A DNA stretch of 64,000 nucleotides. Source: Thiobacillus sp. GTDB lineage: Bacteria; Pseudomonadota; Gammaproteobacteria; Burkholderiales; Thiobacillaceae. The DNA lies in NCBI GenBank assembly GCA_030680405.1, contig JAUXVT010000049.1, forward strand, positions 1 to 64,000, given 5' to 3'. Below are positions 39,132 to 48,114 of this stretch, one piece after another. A model generated the notes under the pieces. It was not told where the DNA came from. It searched no databases and saw only the letters and a program-made list of their open reading frames with translations. Positions within the stretch are counted from its first letter, which is position 1. Every line of letters begins with the position of its first letter. A program made the position numbers and the translations under genes.

Positions 39132-41243
39132 ATGACCGCACTCACACAGAGCCAGTTCTTCCAGCAGCTCAAGAAGTACTACACCTTCTACACCGGCGGC
39201 TTCATCGCCTTCGTCATCGTGCTCGCGATACTGGAGCAGATGGGCCTTTCCCCCAGATGGATCGGCTATATCTTCCTCGCCGCCACCATCTCGCTGTATG
39301 CCGGCATCGGTGTCATGTCGAGAACCGCCGACGTGTCGGAGTACTACGTCGCCGGCCGGCGCGTGCCCGCCCTGTTCAACGGCATGGCGACCGGCGCCGA
39401 CTGGATGTCGGCGGCGTCCTTTATCGGCATGGCAGGCACCCTGTATCTGTCAGGGTTTGACGGCCTCGCCTTCGTGATGGGTTGGACCGGCGGCTACGTG
39501 CTGGTGGCGCTGTTCCTCGCGCCCTATCTGCGCAAGTTCGGCCAGTTCACCATCCCCGACTTCCTCGGTAGCCGCTACGGCGGCAACCTGCCGCGCACCA
39601 TCGGCGTTGTCGCCGCCATCATCTGCTCCTTCACCTACGTGATTGCGCAGATCTACGGCGTCGGCATCATCACCGCCCGCCTCACCGGCCTGGAATTCCA
39701 GATCGGCGTGTTCGTCGGTCTGGCCGGCATCCTGGTGTGCTCCTTCCTCGGCGGCATGCGCGCAGTGACCTGGACCCAGGTGGCGCAGTACATCGTCCTG
39801 ATCATCGCCTACATGATTCCGGTGGTCTGGCTGTCGGTGGTTCACACCGGCAATCCGGTCCCGCAGATCGCCTACGGTCAGGTGCTGCAGAAGGTGACGC
39901 TAAAGGAAAACGAGCTCAACAACCCCGCCACTGCACTGGGTGCGGCCGAAGCCTCCGCGCGCGCGGCGTTCAAGGCACAGCAGGCGTCGTTCGAAGCCAG
40001 GATCGCGGCGCTGGACGAAGCCGTGGCCGCCGGCAATGGTGCCGCCCTCCTCGAAGCCCAGCGCACGGAAGCCGGTAGTCCCGCCGACTTCCCGGCCACC
40101 CCCGACGCACTCAAGGCGCAGTGGCAGAAATCGGCCGACGGCGCCAAGGCCAAGACCGGTCCGGTCGCCGCGCATGCCACCCCGTTTGCCGGCAAGGGCG
40201 CGGAGAAGAAGCTGCTGAAGGACAACCCCGACGCCAGCGCAGCGGAAATTGCCGCCGCGCAAGCCGAGGATCAGCAGGCTTCCAACGACAAACGCCGCAA
40301 CTTCATCGCCCTGGTGCTGTGCTTGATGGTCGGCACCGCCTCGCTGCCACACATCCTGATGCGCTACTACACCACGCCATCCGTGCGGGAGGCGCGCAAG
40401 TCGGTGTTCTGGTCGCTGCTGTTCATCTTCCTGCTGTACTTCACCGCGCCCGCGCTGGCGGTGCTGGTCAAGTTCGAGGTCTACAACAACCTGGTCGGCT
40501 TGCCGTTCTCTTCGCTGCCGGCGTGGGTGGAGAACTGGCAGGCGGTGGATGCGACCCTGATGAAGATTGTCGACATCAACCTGGACGGCATCGTGCAACT
40601 CGCCGAGATCACCATCGGCGGCGACCTCATCGTGCTGGCGACGCCGGAGATCGCCGGCCTGCCCTACGTGATCTCAGGGATGGTGGCGGCGGGCGGTCTG
40701 GCTGCTGCGCTGTCGACCGCCGACGGCCTGCTGCTGACCATCGCCAACGCGCTGTCGCACGACGTCTACTACAAGATGATCGACCCGAAGGCCTCGACCA
40801 TACGTCGCCTGGCCATCTCCAGGAGCCTGCTGCTGGTGGTCGCCATCCTCGCCGCGTACACCGCCTCGCTGAAACCAGGTGACATCCTGTTCCTGGTCGG
40901 CGCAGCGTTCTCGCTGGCAGCCTCGGCATTCTTCCCGGCGCTGGTGCTCGGCGTGTTCTGGAAGCGCGCCAACTACCTCGGCGCGGTCATCGGCATGCTC
41001 GCCGGTCTGGGCGTGTGCATGTACTACATGTACATCACCTACCCGTTCTTCGGTGGCGTGCCCGCCAACGAATGGTTCGCCATCAAGCCCATCGCCGCCG
41101 GCGTGTTCGGCATGCCGATCGGCTTCCTCGGCGTCATCATCGGCACGCTGATCTCGCGTGCGCCCAGCCTGGAAATCCAGCAACTGGTCGACCACGTGCG
41201 CTATCCAAGCCTGGAAGGCGACATCGAGACCCGCGCAACCTGA
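39132..41243 (+). CDS. Sodium:solute symporter, VC2705/ActP-like, with a large loop insert
   Basis: An SSS-family symporter of 703 residues, about 150 longer than E. coli ActP. Conserved parts include SEYYVAGRRVPALFNGMATGADWMSAASF, described here as the SSS N-terminal core, and ALSTADGLLLTIANALSHD. An Ala/Lys/Gln-rich soluble insert occupies about residues 245-385, between the sixth and seventh helices. The substrate is probably a small carboxylate such as acetate, but this is inference. It forms a pair with the DUF4212 protein. Confidence 0.87.
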   Translation: MTALTQSQFFQQLKKYYTFYTGGFIAFVIVLAILEQMGLSPRWIGYIFLAATISLYAGIGVMSRTADVSEYYVAGRRVPALFNGMATGADWMSAASFIGMAGTLYLSGFDGLAFVMGWTGGYVLVALFLAPYLRKFGQFTIPDFLGSRYGGNLPRTIGVVAAIICSFTYVIAQIYGVGIITARLTGLEFQIGVFVGLAGILVCSFLGGMRAVTWTQVAQYIVLIIAYMIPVVWLSVVHTGNPVPQIAYGQVLQKVTLKENELNNPATALGAAEASARAAFKAQQASFEARIAALDEAVAAGNGAALLEAQRTEAGSPADFPATPDALKAQWQKSADGAKAKTGPVAAHATPFAGKGAEKKLLKDNPDASAAEIAAAQAEDQQASNDKRRNFIALVLCLMVGTASLPHILMRYYTTPSVREARKSVFWSLLFIFLLYFTAPALAVLVKFEVYNNLVGLPFSSLPAWVENWQAVDATLMKIVDINLDGIVQLAEITIGGDLIVLATPEIAGLPYVISGMVAAGGLAAALSTADGLLLTIANALSHDVYYKMIDPKASTIRRLAISRSLLLVVAILAAYTASLKPGDILFLVGAAFSLAASAFFPALVLGVFWKRANYLGAVIGMLAGLGVCMYYMYITYPFFGGVPANEWFAIKPIAAGVFGMPIGFLGVIIGTLISRAPSLEIQQLVDHVRYPSLEGDIETRAT

Positions 41244-41276
41244 TTGCCGCGTCAAGCGCGCCCGCGGGCGCGCAAC

Positions 41277-41308
41277 AAAAAAGCCAGCCTCGCGAGGCTG
41301 GCTTTTTT
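41277..41308. terminator. Bidirectional terminator between symporter and TPR gene
   Basis: A perfect palindrome: AAAAAAGCCAGCCTCG and its complement. T runs occur on both strands, so it serves both convergent genes. Confidence 0.95.
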
Positions 41309-41321
41309 ACGCCTGCAATTC

Positions 41322-41900
41322 TCAACCGAGCCGATGCGCGTAATCGCTGCGTCCGGTGTCATGGATCAACCGCTGCGCGGTCTGCGGATCATGCGTCAGC
41401 GTGTGCTCGATCACCGCCGCCACCTTGTCCGGTTCGTTGCAATGCTGCCACGCCATGCCCAGCGCATACCAGGCCAGCCCGTTCATCGGCTGCAGCCGAC
41501 CGGCTTCGGTCAGCGCCGCGGCGGCGGCGGCGTGGCGGCCATGCCGCGCGTGCAGCATCCCCAGCCCATACCAGGCGCGGTCGTTGTTCGGGTTCAACTC
41601 GGTCGCCCGCTGCATGGCCGCGATCGCCGCCTCGTCCATGCCGCCCCTGTCGCGCACGTAGCCGAGGTTGAACCAGGTGTGGGCGTCGTTCGGTTCGATC
41701 TCGATCGCGCATTCAAACCAGGCTTCCGCCGCGGTCCAGCGCTCCTGATGCGCCTCCAGCCAGGCCAGCGTGCGCAGCGTGCCGACATGGCTCGGGTCGG
41801 CACGATGGCAGTCGCGGTACGCGGCCAGCGCGCGCTTCGGCTGGCCCAGCATGTTGAAGAACATGCCCCGCAGGCCATGCCGTACACGGTCATAATTCAT
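41322..41900 (-). CDS. TPR-repeat protein
   Basis: A 192-residue protein with at least four tetratricopeptide repeats, for example AWFECAIEIEPNDAHTWFNL, AIAAMQRATELNPNNDRAWY and AALTEAGRLQPMNGLAWYAL. No signal peptide. TPRs mediate protein contacts; the partner is unknown. Its 3' end faces the symporter terminator. Confidence 0.8.
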   Translation of the reverse strand: MNYDRVRHGLRGMFFNMLGQPKRALAAYRDCHRADPSHVGTLRTLAWLEAHQERWTAAEAWFECAIEIEPNDAHTWFNLGYVRDRGGMDEAAIAAMQRATELNPNNDRAWYGLGMLHARHGRHAAAAAALTEAGRLQPMNGLAWYALGMAWQHCNEPDKVAAVIEHTLTHDPQTAQRLIHDTGRSDYAHRLG

Positions 41901-42001
41901 CGTGAAGTTAATACAGAGTGAAATCAGCGCACATTGTCACGGGCAAGCGACAGCCTGACAAGCTGCGTTAAAATCGCCGATTCGTTTCAGGAACACTCGC
42001 C

Positions 42002-42301
42002 ATGCCGCTCGACATCCTGCTGGTTTCGATTCTGCGCACCCTGGTTGAAGTCGCCGGCTTTGCCCTGCTCGGGCAAGGTCTGCTGGCGCTGCTGGCCGGC
42101 AAATATCGCGAGGACAACGTCTTCTACCGCGTGCTGCGCATCGTCACCCGCCCGGTGGTGCGCGCCGTGCGTTTTATCGCCCCGCGCTTCATTCTCGACG
42201 CCCACGTGCCGATACTCACCTTCTTCCTGCTGTTTTGGTTATGGATCATGCTGGCATTCCTCAAACGCCACCTGTGCGGCCTGCATGGATTGGCGTGCTG
42301 A
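42002..42301 (+). CDS. Small membrane protein, unknown function
   Basis: 99 residues with one helix near the N-terminus (VEVAGFALLGQGLLALLAG) and one near the C-terminus (VPILTFFLLFWLWIMLAFL), separated by a basic stretch. It begins with ATG after a GGAAC region. No family was recognised; YggT is not supported because the topology differs. Confidence 0.6.
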   Translation: MPLDILLVSILRTLVEVAGFALLGQGLLALLAGKYREDNVFYRVLRIVTRPVVRAVRFIAPRFILDAHVPILTFFLLFWLWIMLAFLKRHLCGLHGLAC

Positions 42302-42365
42302 GCTGAAACAGCACGGCTTTTCCTTGACGGGAAGGGGGCAAACCGGTTAAATTGCGCCCTCTTTT

Positions 42366-42441
42366 GGCCAGGTAGCTCAGTTGGTAGAGCAGCGGATTGA
42401 AAATCCGCGTGTCGGTGGTTCGATTCCACTCCTGGCCACCA
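42366..42441 (+). tRNA. tRNA-Phe (anticodon GAA)
   Basis: 76 bases with CCA encoded. The acceptor GGCCAGG pairs with CCTGGCC. The anticodon arm is GCGGA-TTGAAAA-TCCGC, with GAA at the middle of the loop. The T arm has GGTTCGATTCC. A terminator hairpin follows about 40 bases later. Confidence 0.97.
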
Positions 42442-42481
42442 AGATTTCCAAGTGCTGCCGCATACGCGGCAGCAGACGTCA

Positions 42482-42516
42482 AAAAACCCCGGTCAAGCTT
42501 GGCTTCCAGGGTTTTT
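42482..42516. terminator. Terminator hairpin after tRNA-Phe
   Basis: AAAAACCC pairs with GGGTTTTT around an inner CAAGCTTG-containing loop; T runs exist on both strands. A separate perfect hairpin GCTGCCGC-ATAC-GCGGCAGC lies just before, at 42453-42472. Confidence 0.75.
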
Positions 42517-42577
42517 CATTTTGGCGTCCCGTCATATTTGCCCGCGCAGTCGTGGCGCCTGCTGGCTCACGCCAGGC

Positions 42578-44785
42578 TCAACCCACCGCCAAATGCTCCG
42601 CATGGTCAAACCCCCGCGCATGCCGGCCCAGCAGGGTGGTGGCTTCGTGGCTGGAAATCGGGGGACTGTAGTAATAGCCCTGCATTTCGTGGCATTGCAT
42701 CTGTTTCAGCTTGGCGTGTTGGGACGCGGTCTCGACCCCTTCGGCGACGACGTTGAGGCTCATGCCGCGCCCCATGGCGACCATGGCGTTGACGATGGAC
42801 ATGTTCTCTTCGCGGTCGAGGTCCTGCACAAAGGACTGGTCAATCTTGAGGGTGTGGATGGGGAAACGTGACAGGTATTTGAACGAACAGTAACCGGTGC
42901 CGAAGTCGTCGATGGCGAGCCGGATGCCTGCGGCGGACAAGCGTCCGAGCTTGATGGCATTGGCTTCGAAATCGCGCATCAGCAGGCTTTCGGTGATTTC
43001 CAGTTCCATCAGATGGCCGTCCAGCGAATACACCTGCACCGCGCGCATGACGCTGTCGACGAAGTCGGGGCTTTCGAGCTGGCGTGCGGAAATGTTGACC
43101 GACATGCGCACCGGCGGCAGCCCGGCCTTGCGCCAATCAGCCATTTGCGCGCTGGCTTGGCGCAGCACCCAGTCGCCGATGGGGACGATGACGCCGGACT
43201 CTTCGGCCACCGGGATGAAATCAGCGGGGGTCAGCAAACCGCGCTGTGGATGCCACCAGCGCAACAGGGCTTCGAATCCGCGCACTTCGCCGGTGACAGT
43301 GTCAACCTGCGGCTGATAGAACAGCACTAGCTCGTTGCGCGCCAGCGCGCGGCGCAGGTCGGCTTCGATCTGCATGCGTTCGGAATAGGGCGCCTGCATG
43401 CCGGATTCCCAGAACTGCAAACGGCTGCGCCCCTGCGACTTGGCCTGGTACATGGCGATTTCGGCCTGGCGGATGAGGCTGTCGATCATGTCACCGTCTT
43501 CCGGCGCGACGCAGGCACCGATGCTGACCGAGATGTAGATTTCGTGGCCCTTGACGTACACCGGCTTGGACAGCACCTGGATGATCTTGCGGCAGATGTG
43601 GTCGACGTCGCTGCGTGACACCAGGGTGGGCAGCAGAACGGCGAACTCGTCGCCGCCCAGGCGCGCGAGCGTGTCGCCTTCGCGCAGACACTGACGCAGC
43701 CGCGCGCCGACGGCGAGCAGCAGTTCGTCACCGATGGTATGGCCGAGCGAGTCGTTGATCACCTTGAAGTGATCGAGGTCGAGGCTAAGCACCGCCAGCG
43801 GTTTCTGGTTGCGCTTGGCCTGCGCCAGCATGAGGCCGAGATGGTCGCGGAACAGCGCGCGGTTGGGCAGCCCAGTGAGCAGGTCATGATAGGCCTGATA
43901 GTGCACCGTTTCCTCGGCCTGCTTGCGTTCGGTGATGTCCTTGGCGACGCCGTAGCTGCCGATGAAGCGCTGCTCGAACGGGCTGGCTTCCTCGTCGTAC
44001 ATGCCGGTGGCGGTGAGCTCGACCGATTTGCAGCGGCCATTCATCAGGCGCGGACGGCGCATTCCCGGGTTGCACTTGAGGCTGATTTCGATGTTGCGCG
44101 TGTTGCGGTCACCAGCGCGGCGTTCGTTGAATACGTGTTCGGCGCGCGCGATGTCGTCTTCGTGAATCACCAGGCTGTAATGCTGGCCCAGCAGATCTTC
44201 GCGACGGTAGCCGATCAGGCTTTCGACGCGATCGTTGACGAAGGTGAAACGGCCTTCGCAATCCAGCGTATAGATGAAATCAGGCGAGCTGTTGACCAGA
44301 AAGCGATGCCACTTTTCCGACTGCTGCAAACGCTGCAGGATGTGGTTGTTTTCCCTCTCCAGCCGCCGCCGCGTCAGCGTATTCTCGATGCGGCGCAGCA
44401 GTTCTTCGGGTTCATACGGCTTGCGCACAAAGTCGGCGGCGCCGCCGCGCAGGGCGCGGATCGCCGCATCGATGGTGCTCTCGCCGGACACCACGATTAC
44501 CGGCGTGTCCGCGCTGCGGTCGGCGACAAAGCGCAGCACCTCGCTGCCATTCAGGTCCGGCATGCCGAGGTCGAGCAGGATCGCATCGAACTGCTGTTTG
44601 CCAATGGCGATCACGGCTTCGCAGCCGCCGTTGGCTGCCACCACGTCATAATCGCGGGTGGCCAGCAGACGCGCAAGGCCTTCCAGAATCAACGGCTCAT
44701 CGTCCACCACCAAGAGGCGCGGGCGCACCGGAAAGCTGCTGACCGTACTGTGCGGCGGCAAGAATTCAATGGGGTCGTCTGACAC
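42578..44785 (-). CDS. Response regulator with PAS, GGDEF and EAL domains
   Basis: A receiver domain (acidic pair Asp28-Asp29, phospho-Asp72 in LLDLGMPDL), a PAS domain (about 160-290), GGDEF (intact GGDEF at 377-381, with the inhibitory RxxD site REGD five residues before) and EAL (intact at 505-507, plus DDFGTGYCSFKYL). Both c-di-GMP synthesis and breakdown are possible. A GTG start at 44785 is chosen because AAGGAGAA lies 5 bases upstream; the longer ATG frame overlaps the kinase. It follows the kinase by 22 bases. Confidence 0.93.
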   Translation of the reverse strand: MSDDPIEFLPPHSTVSSFPVRPRLLVVDDEPLILEGLARLLATRDYDVVAANGGCEAVIAIGKQQFDAILLDLGMPDLNGSEVLRFVADRSADTPVIVVSGESTIDAAIRALRGGAADFVRKPYEPEELLRRIENTLTRRRLERENNHILQRLQQSEKWHRFLVNSSPDFIYTLDCEGRFTFVNDRVESLIGYRREDLLGQHYSLVIHEDDIARAEHVFNERRAGDRNTRNIEISLKCNPGMRRPRLMNGRCKSVELTATGMYDEEASPFEQRFIGSYGVAKDITERKQAEETVHYQAYHDLLTGLPNRALFRDHLGLMLAQAKRNQKPLAVLSLDLDHFKVINDSLGHTIGDELLLAVGARLRQCLREGDTLARLGGDEFAVLLPTLVSRSDVDHICRKIIQVLSKPVYVKGHEIYISVSIGACVAPEDGDMIDSLIRQAEIAMYQAKSQGRSRLQFWESGMQAPYSERMQIEADLRRALARNELVLFYQPQVDTVTGEVRGFEALLRWWHPQRGLLTPADFIPVAEESGVIVPIGDWVLRQASAQMADWRKAGLPPVRMSVNISARQLESPDFVDSVMRAVQVYSLDGHLMELEITESLLMRDFEANAIKLGRLSAAGIRLAIDDFGTGYCSFKYLSRFPIHTLKIDQSFVQDLDREENMSIVNAMVAMGRGMSLNVVAEGVETASQHAKLKQMQCHEMQGYYYSPPISSHEATTLLGRHARGFDHAEHLAVG

Positions 44786-44807
44786 GGGGGTTCTCCTTGG
44801 GCACGGG

Positions 44808-46778
44808 TTACATTGGCCCGTAACGTGATGTCGCAAGTGGGGCCTGGCTGTTTTGCAAGGTCGGCAGGCGGATCAGAAAATGGGTGCCTTGCGGCGTGCT
44901 GGTGCAGCTGAGATGGCCGTTCATGCGCTCGATCAGGCTGCGGCTGATGGTCAGGCCGAGCCCGGCATGGTCGCCGCCCTTTTCGCTGACCACCGGTTCA
45001 AACAAGTGTGACGCCACCGCTGCCGGCAGGCCGGGGCCGGTGTCGGCCACTTCGATTTCGACCTGGCGCTGGCCCTCCACATCGACCAGCCGCGTGGTGA
45101 ATTTGAGATGACCGCCGGCGTGCATGGCCTCGACCGCATTCTTGGCGAGGTTGAACAGCACCTGCTTCAGCAAATCTTTCTGCAGCGGCAGCGGCGGCAC
45201 GTCGGGGTTGAGGTCGATCTGCACGTTGACCTTGTTCGGCGTGAGCAGGGTGCCGAGCGCCATCCGCACCAGTTCGGAAACGACGCTGTTGACCGACACC
45301 AGCTCAAGCGTCGTGGCTGGCGCTGCGATTTCTTCGGTTGCGGTGATGCCGCGCACGATGCGCGCCACCCGCTCGATTTCGTCGCCGATGATGCCGAGGT
45401 CGCGCTGCACCGTCGAATCCGCCCCCAGGCGGTCGGACAGCAGGTTGACGTAATTGCGCATGATGGTGAGGGGGTTGGCCACTTCATGAACGGCGCGCCG
45501 CACCCGGTCACGCGGGATGTCGTCGCTTTGCGCAACGGGCGCAGCCGGTGCGGGCAAGGGCACCGCCGCTGGAATAGGCATCAAGGCTTCGGCACACTCG
45601 GCCAGGGTGAAGCGCCATAGCGGAGACATGCTGGTGGCGGGCAAGGCATCGCCCGCCACCAGCACGCCCGTCCGGCCATCGTGCAGCGCCAGCGGCTGGC
45701 AAATAAAGCGCGACACGCCGAGCAGGCGGGCAATCTGTTCATCGACCAGCGCCGCGTCCGCCTCGCCGCGCTCGAACTGCTGGGAGGCGTTGTGCGCCAG
45801 CGCGCGCGGCAGCGCCGAATGGGCGTCGTCGGGTGGAATCGCCAGCGCGCTCAGGCCGGAGGCCGCGGGGATCAGCTGCGTCATCCGCAGGGTGCCGTCG
45901 GCGGCAGGCGCAAACAGCCCTGCGCGCTCAATGCCAAACAGCGCATGCAACGTATCCTGCAGCAGGGCGAACACCTGGTCGGCCCCGCGTGCATGGCGGA
46001 AGTGGCTGTGCAGCGCCGATTGCGCCGCCTGCCCCGCATACAGGCGGGCGAGACGCTCAAATCCCGCGCCATTCGTCTGCGCCACCGCATCGATCAGCCC
46101 GAAGCGCTGCGCCAGCTGGCGCGTCTGCGCCTGGCTGTCGGCCAGCAACTGGGCGGCTTCGCCCGCGCCCAGCTGCAGGGCGGCGAGCGCAGCGCGCACG
46201 TCCACGCTGTCCACCGCGTCGGCACGGGTAACGAGTTGATAGGCAAGCTGGACGATGCGCACCAGCGGATGCGCGGCGCGCCCACGCGCCAGCGGCTCGG
46301 CGTGATAGCGCACGGCATCGGCCAGCCAGCCGTCGGGGTCGAGCCCGGTCAGCCAGTCGGCGGCGTGCGCCGGCGGAGTGATGCCGGTGTCGAGATAGCC
46401 AGCCAGATTGTGGGCCTGGCCCGCGGTCCAGGCCGCCTCGGCATCCGCCACGCCGGAGCGTACCCCCAGCGCCTGCGCCAGATGCGCGACGCCAATCGAC
46501 TGCCGCCAGCGCACGGCATAGGTCGCCTGCGCCGCACCCGCCGCGACCGGCGCCGCCAGCAACAGCGCACGCAAAAGATCCTGCTGCGCGCTGAAATCGG
46601 CAGGCCGCAGCCGCAGGCGCAACGCCAGCACGGGATCGTAGCGCACGCAGGCATCGAACTCTGCCTGCGTGACGTTGCCTCGCATCAGCTGCTCCAGCAC
46701 CTCGGCCACCACGCCGGGGGCACAGAGACAGGCCGTTAGCTCTGATTTCTTTAGTAAATTGTTCGGAAGTTCTCGCAT
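44808..46778 (-). CDS. Hybrid HDOD-like/GAF histidine kinase
   Basis: A 656-residue soluble kinase. An N-terminal helical part (about 15-225) resembles a degenerate HDOD domain, a GAF-like region follows (about 240-405), and the kinase core has HEVANP (His431), NAVE (Asn547), DTGPG (579-583) and GLGLT (606-610). No membrane helix is present. It is the likely partner of the next gene. An AT-rich stretch (46779-46929) separates it from the divergent pbpG. Confidence 0.85.
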   Translation of the reverse strand: MRELPNNLLKKSELTACLCAPGVVAEVLEQLMRGNVTQAEFDACVRYDPVLALRLRLRPADFSAQQDLLRALLLAAPVAAGAAQATYAVRWRQSIGVAHLAQALGVRSGVADAEAAWTAGQAHNLAGYLDTGITPPAHAADWLTGLDPDGWLADAVRYHAEPLARGRAAHPLVRIVQLAYQLVTRADAVDSVDVRAALAALQLGAGEAAQLLADSQAQTRQLAQRFGLIDAVAQTNGAGFERLARLYAGQAAQSALHSHFRHARGADQVFALLQDTLHALFGIERAGLFAPAADGTLRMTQLIPAASGLSALAIPPDDAHSALPRALAHNASQQFERGEADAALVDEQIARLLGVSRFICQPLALHDGRTGVLVAGDALPATSMSPLWRFTLAECAEALMPIPAAVPLPAPAAPVAQSDDIPRDRVRRAVHEVANPLTIMRNYVNLLSDRLGADSTVQRDLGIIGDEIERVARIVRGITATEEIAAPATTLELVSVNSVVSELVRMALGTLLTPNKVNVQIDLNPDVPPLPLQKDLLKQVLFNLAKNAVEAMHAGGHLKFTTRLVDVEGQRQVEIEVADTGPGLPAAVASHLFEPVVSEKGGDHAGLGLTISRSLIERMNGHLSCTSTPQGTHFLIRLPTLQNSQAPLATSRYGPM

Positions 46779-46935
46779 CTCATTGCTATATATAATAAAT
46801 TTTGCTACACCGTCAATCTGGGACTTAAAATAGTTGGGCCATTGCCATGAACTGTTGTTTTCAAGTTTTGGTCAGTATGTCCGTATATTGCCTATGGTGT
46901 TACATTCCTGCCGCCCTTCATAGAAGCAAATGCAT

Positions 46936-47904
46936 ATGAAAGCTGTTCTGTCCGGATTGATTTTATTGTGCGTGCATGCCAGCGCCGCCGCGCTCGATGG
47001 CCGCACCTCCCTGCAGTGGAGCGATCAGATGGGCGCGACCCTGTCCGCCCCGCAATCGGCGCCCGACTACGCGTCGATGCCGGAGCTGAGCGCGCAATCG
47101 GTGCTGGTGTTCGACCAGGCGAGCGGACAGCCGCTACTGGCCAAAAACGCCACCCTGCAGACGCCAATCGCCTCGATCACCAAGCTGATGACGGCGATGC
47201 TGGTGATGGACGCTGCGCAGCCGCTGGACGAACCCATCACCATCACCGCCAAAGACCGCGACACCCTCAAGGGCACCGGCTCGCGGCTGGCCATCGGCGC
47301 CAGCTACACGCGCGGCCAGTTGCTGCATCTGGCGCTGATTGCGTCCGACAACCGCGCGGCGCATGCGCTGGCGCGCACCTACCCGGGCGGGCTGGAGCGC
47401 TTCGTTGCCGCCATGAACCGCATGGCACGCGCGCTGGACATGCACGACACGGTGTACGTCGAGCCGACCGGGCTGTCGAGCAGCAACCGCTCGACCGCGC
47501 TCGATCTCGCCAAGCTCGCCAATTACGCTTATCAGAACTATCCCGAAATCCGCCAAATCAGCACCACCGGCAGCTATACCCTCGGAACCCAGCGCGTGGT
47601 GCTGAAGAAAAGACACCGCAAATCGCAGGTGTACTACCGCACGGTGGCCTTCAACAACACCAACCGCCTGACGCGCATGGACGACTGGCACATCGGCCTG
47701 TCGAAAACCGGTTTCATCAACGAGGCCGGACATTGCCTGGTGATGCAGGCGCAGGTAGCGCAGCGTGACGTCATCATCGTGCTGCTCGACGCCATGGGCA
47801 CCAACCGCCGCGCCGGCGACGCTGCCCGCATCAAGGCCTGGCTGGAATCCGGCAGCACGTCACGCCACGCCGACACCCGCTACATCCCCGCCTCGCGAAC
47901 CTGA
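46936..47904 (+). CDS. pbpG: PbpG (PBP7)-type D-Ala-D-Ala endopeptidase
   Basis: A periplasmic serine peptidase acting on peptidoglycan. The signal peptide is LSGLILLCVHASAAA. The active-site set is SITK, SDN and SKTGF, as in PBP7. The mature length is about 300. Two in-frame ATGs occur (46930 and 46936); the second has better spacing from AGAAG. Confidence 0.9.
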   Translation: MKAVLSGLILLCVHASAAALDGRTSLQWSDQMGATLSAPQSAPDYASMPELSAQSVLVFDQASGQPLLAKNATLQTPIASITKLMTAMLVMDAAQPLDEPITITAKDRDTLKGTGSRLAIGASYTRGQLLHLALIASDNRAAHALARTYPGGLERFVAAMNRMARALDMHDTVYVEPTGLSSSNRSTALDLAKLANYAYQNYPEIRQISTTGSYTLGTQRVVLKKRHRKSQVYYRTVAFNNTNRLTRMDDWHIGLSKTGFINEAGHCLVMQAQVAQRDVIIVLLDAMGTNRRAGDAARIKAWLESGSTSRHADTRYIPASRT

Positions 47905-47921
47905 TCGCCTCTCGCTCTGGC

Positions 47922-48018
47922 GCATACGACTCCACACGCGCTTCAGCGCGTAGTGGATCGGAGTCCTTCAGGGCATACGATCTTTCACGGGCTTGAGCCC
48001 ATAGAAAGTCGGAGTGCC
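47922..48018 (-). repeat. Hairpin repeat elements, copies 3 and 4 in tandem
   Basis: On the minus strand copy 3 (47972-47922) matches copy 1 in its stem. The directly abutting copy 4 (48018-47973) has a different stem, TTTC-(T)-ATGGGC / GCCCGT-GAAA with a TCAA loop, but the same ACTCCGA start and TCGTATGC end. Both sides of the helix differ together. Confidence 0.85.
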
Positions 48019-48047
48019 CACAAGGGGCATCGAGATCCCCTTGTGGG
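48017..48047. repeat. 11-bp perfect hairpin next to the repeat array
   Basis: CCCACAAGGGG and CCCCTTGTGGG flank a nine-base loop. It abuts copy 4, so three hairpins lie in a row after pbpG. No T run follows on either strand. Confidence 0.75.
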
Positions 48048-48114
48048 ACGAACCCGCGCCAAGGCTCTCGCGGCGGCGTTATGATGAACGCCCCGTCCGT
48101 CCGCATCCCGTTTC

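Noticed and set aside
42453..42472. A perfect GCTGCCGC/GCGGCAGC hairpin after tRNA-Phe as a second terminator.
   Set aside because: No T run follows; the true terminator-like hairpin with A/T flanks is 10 bases further on.
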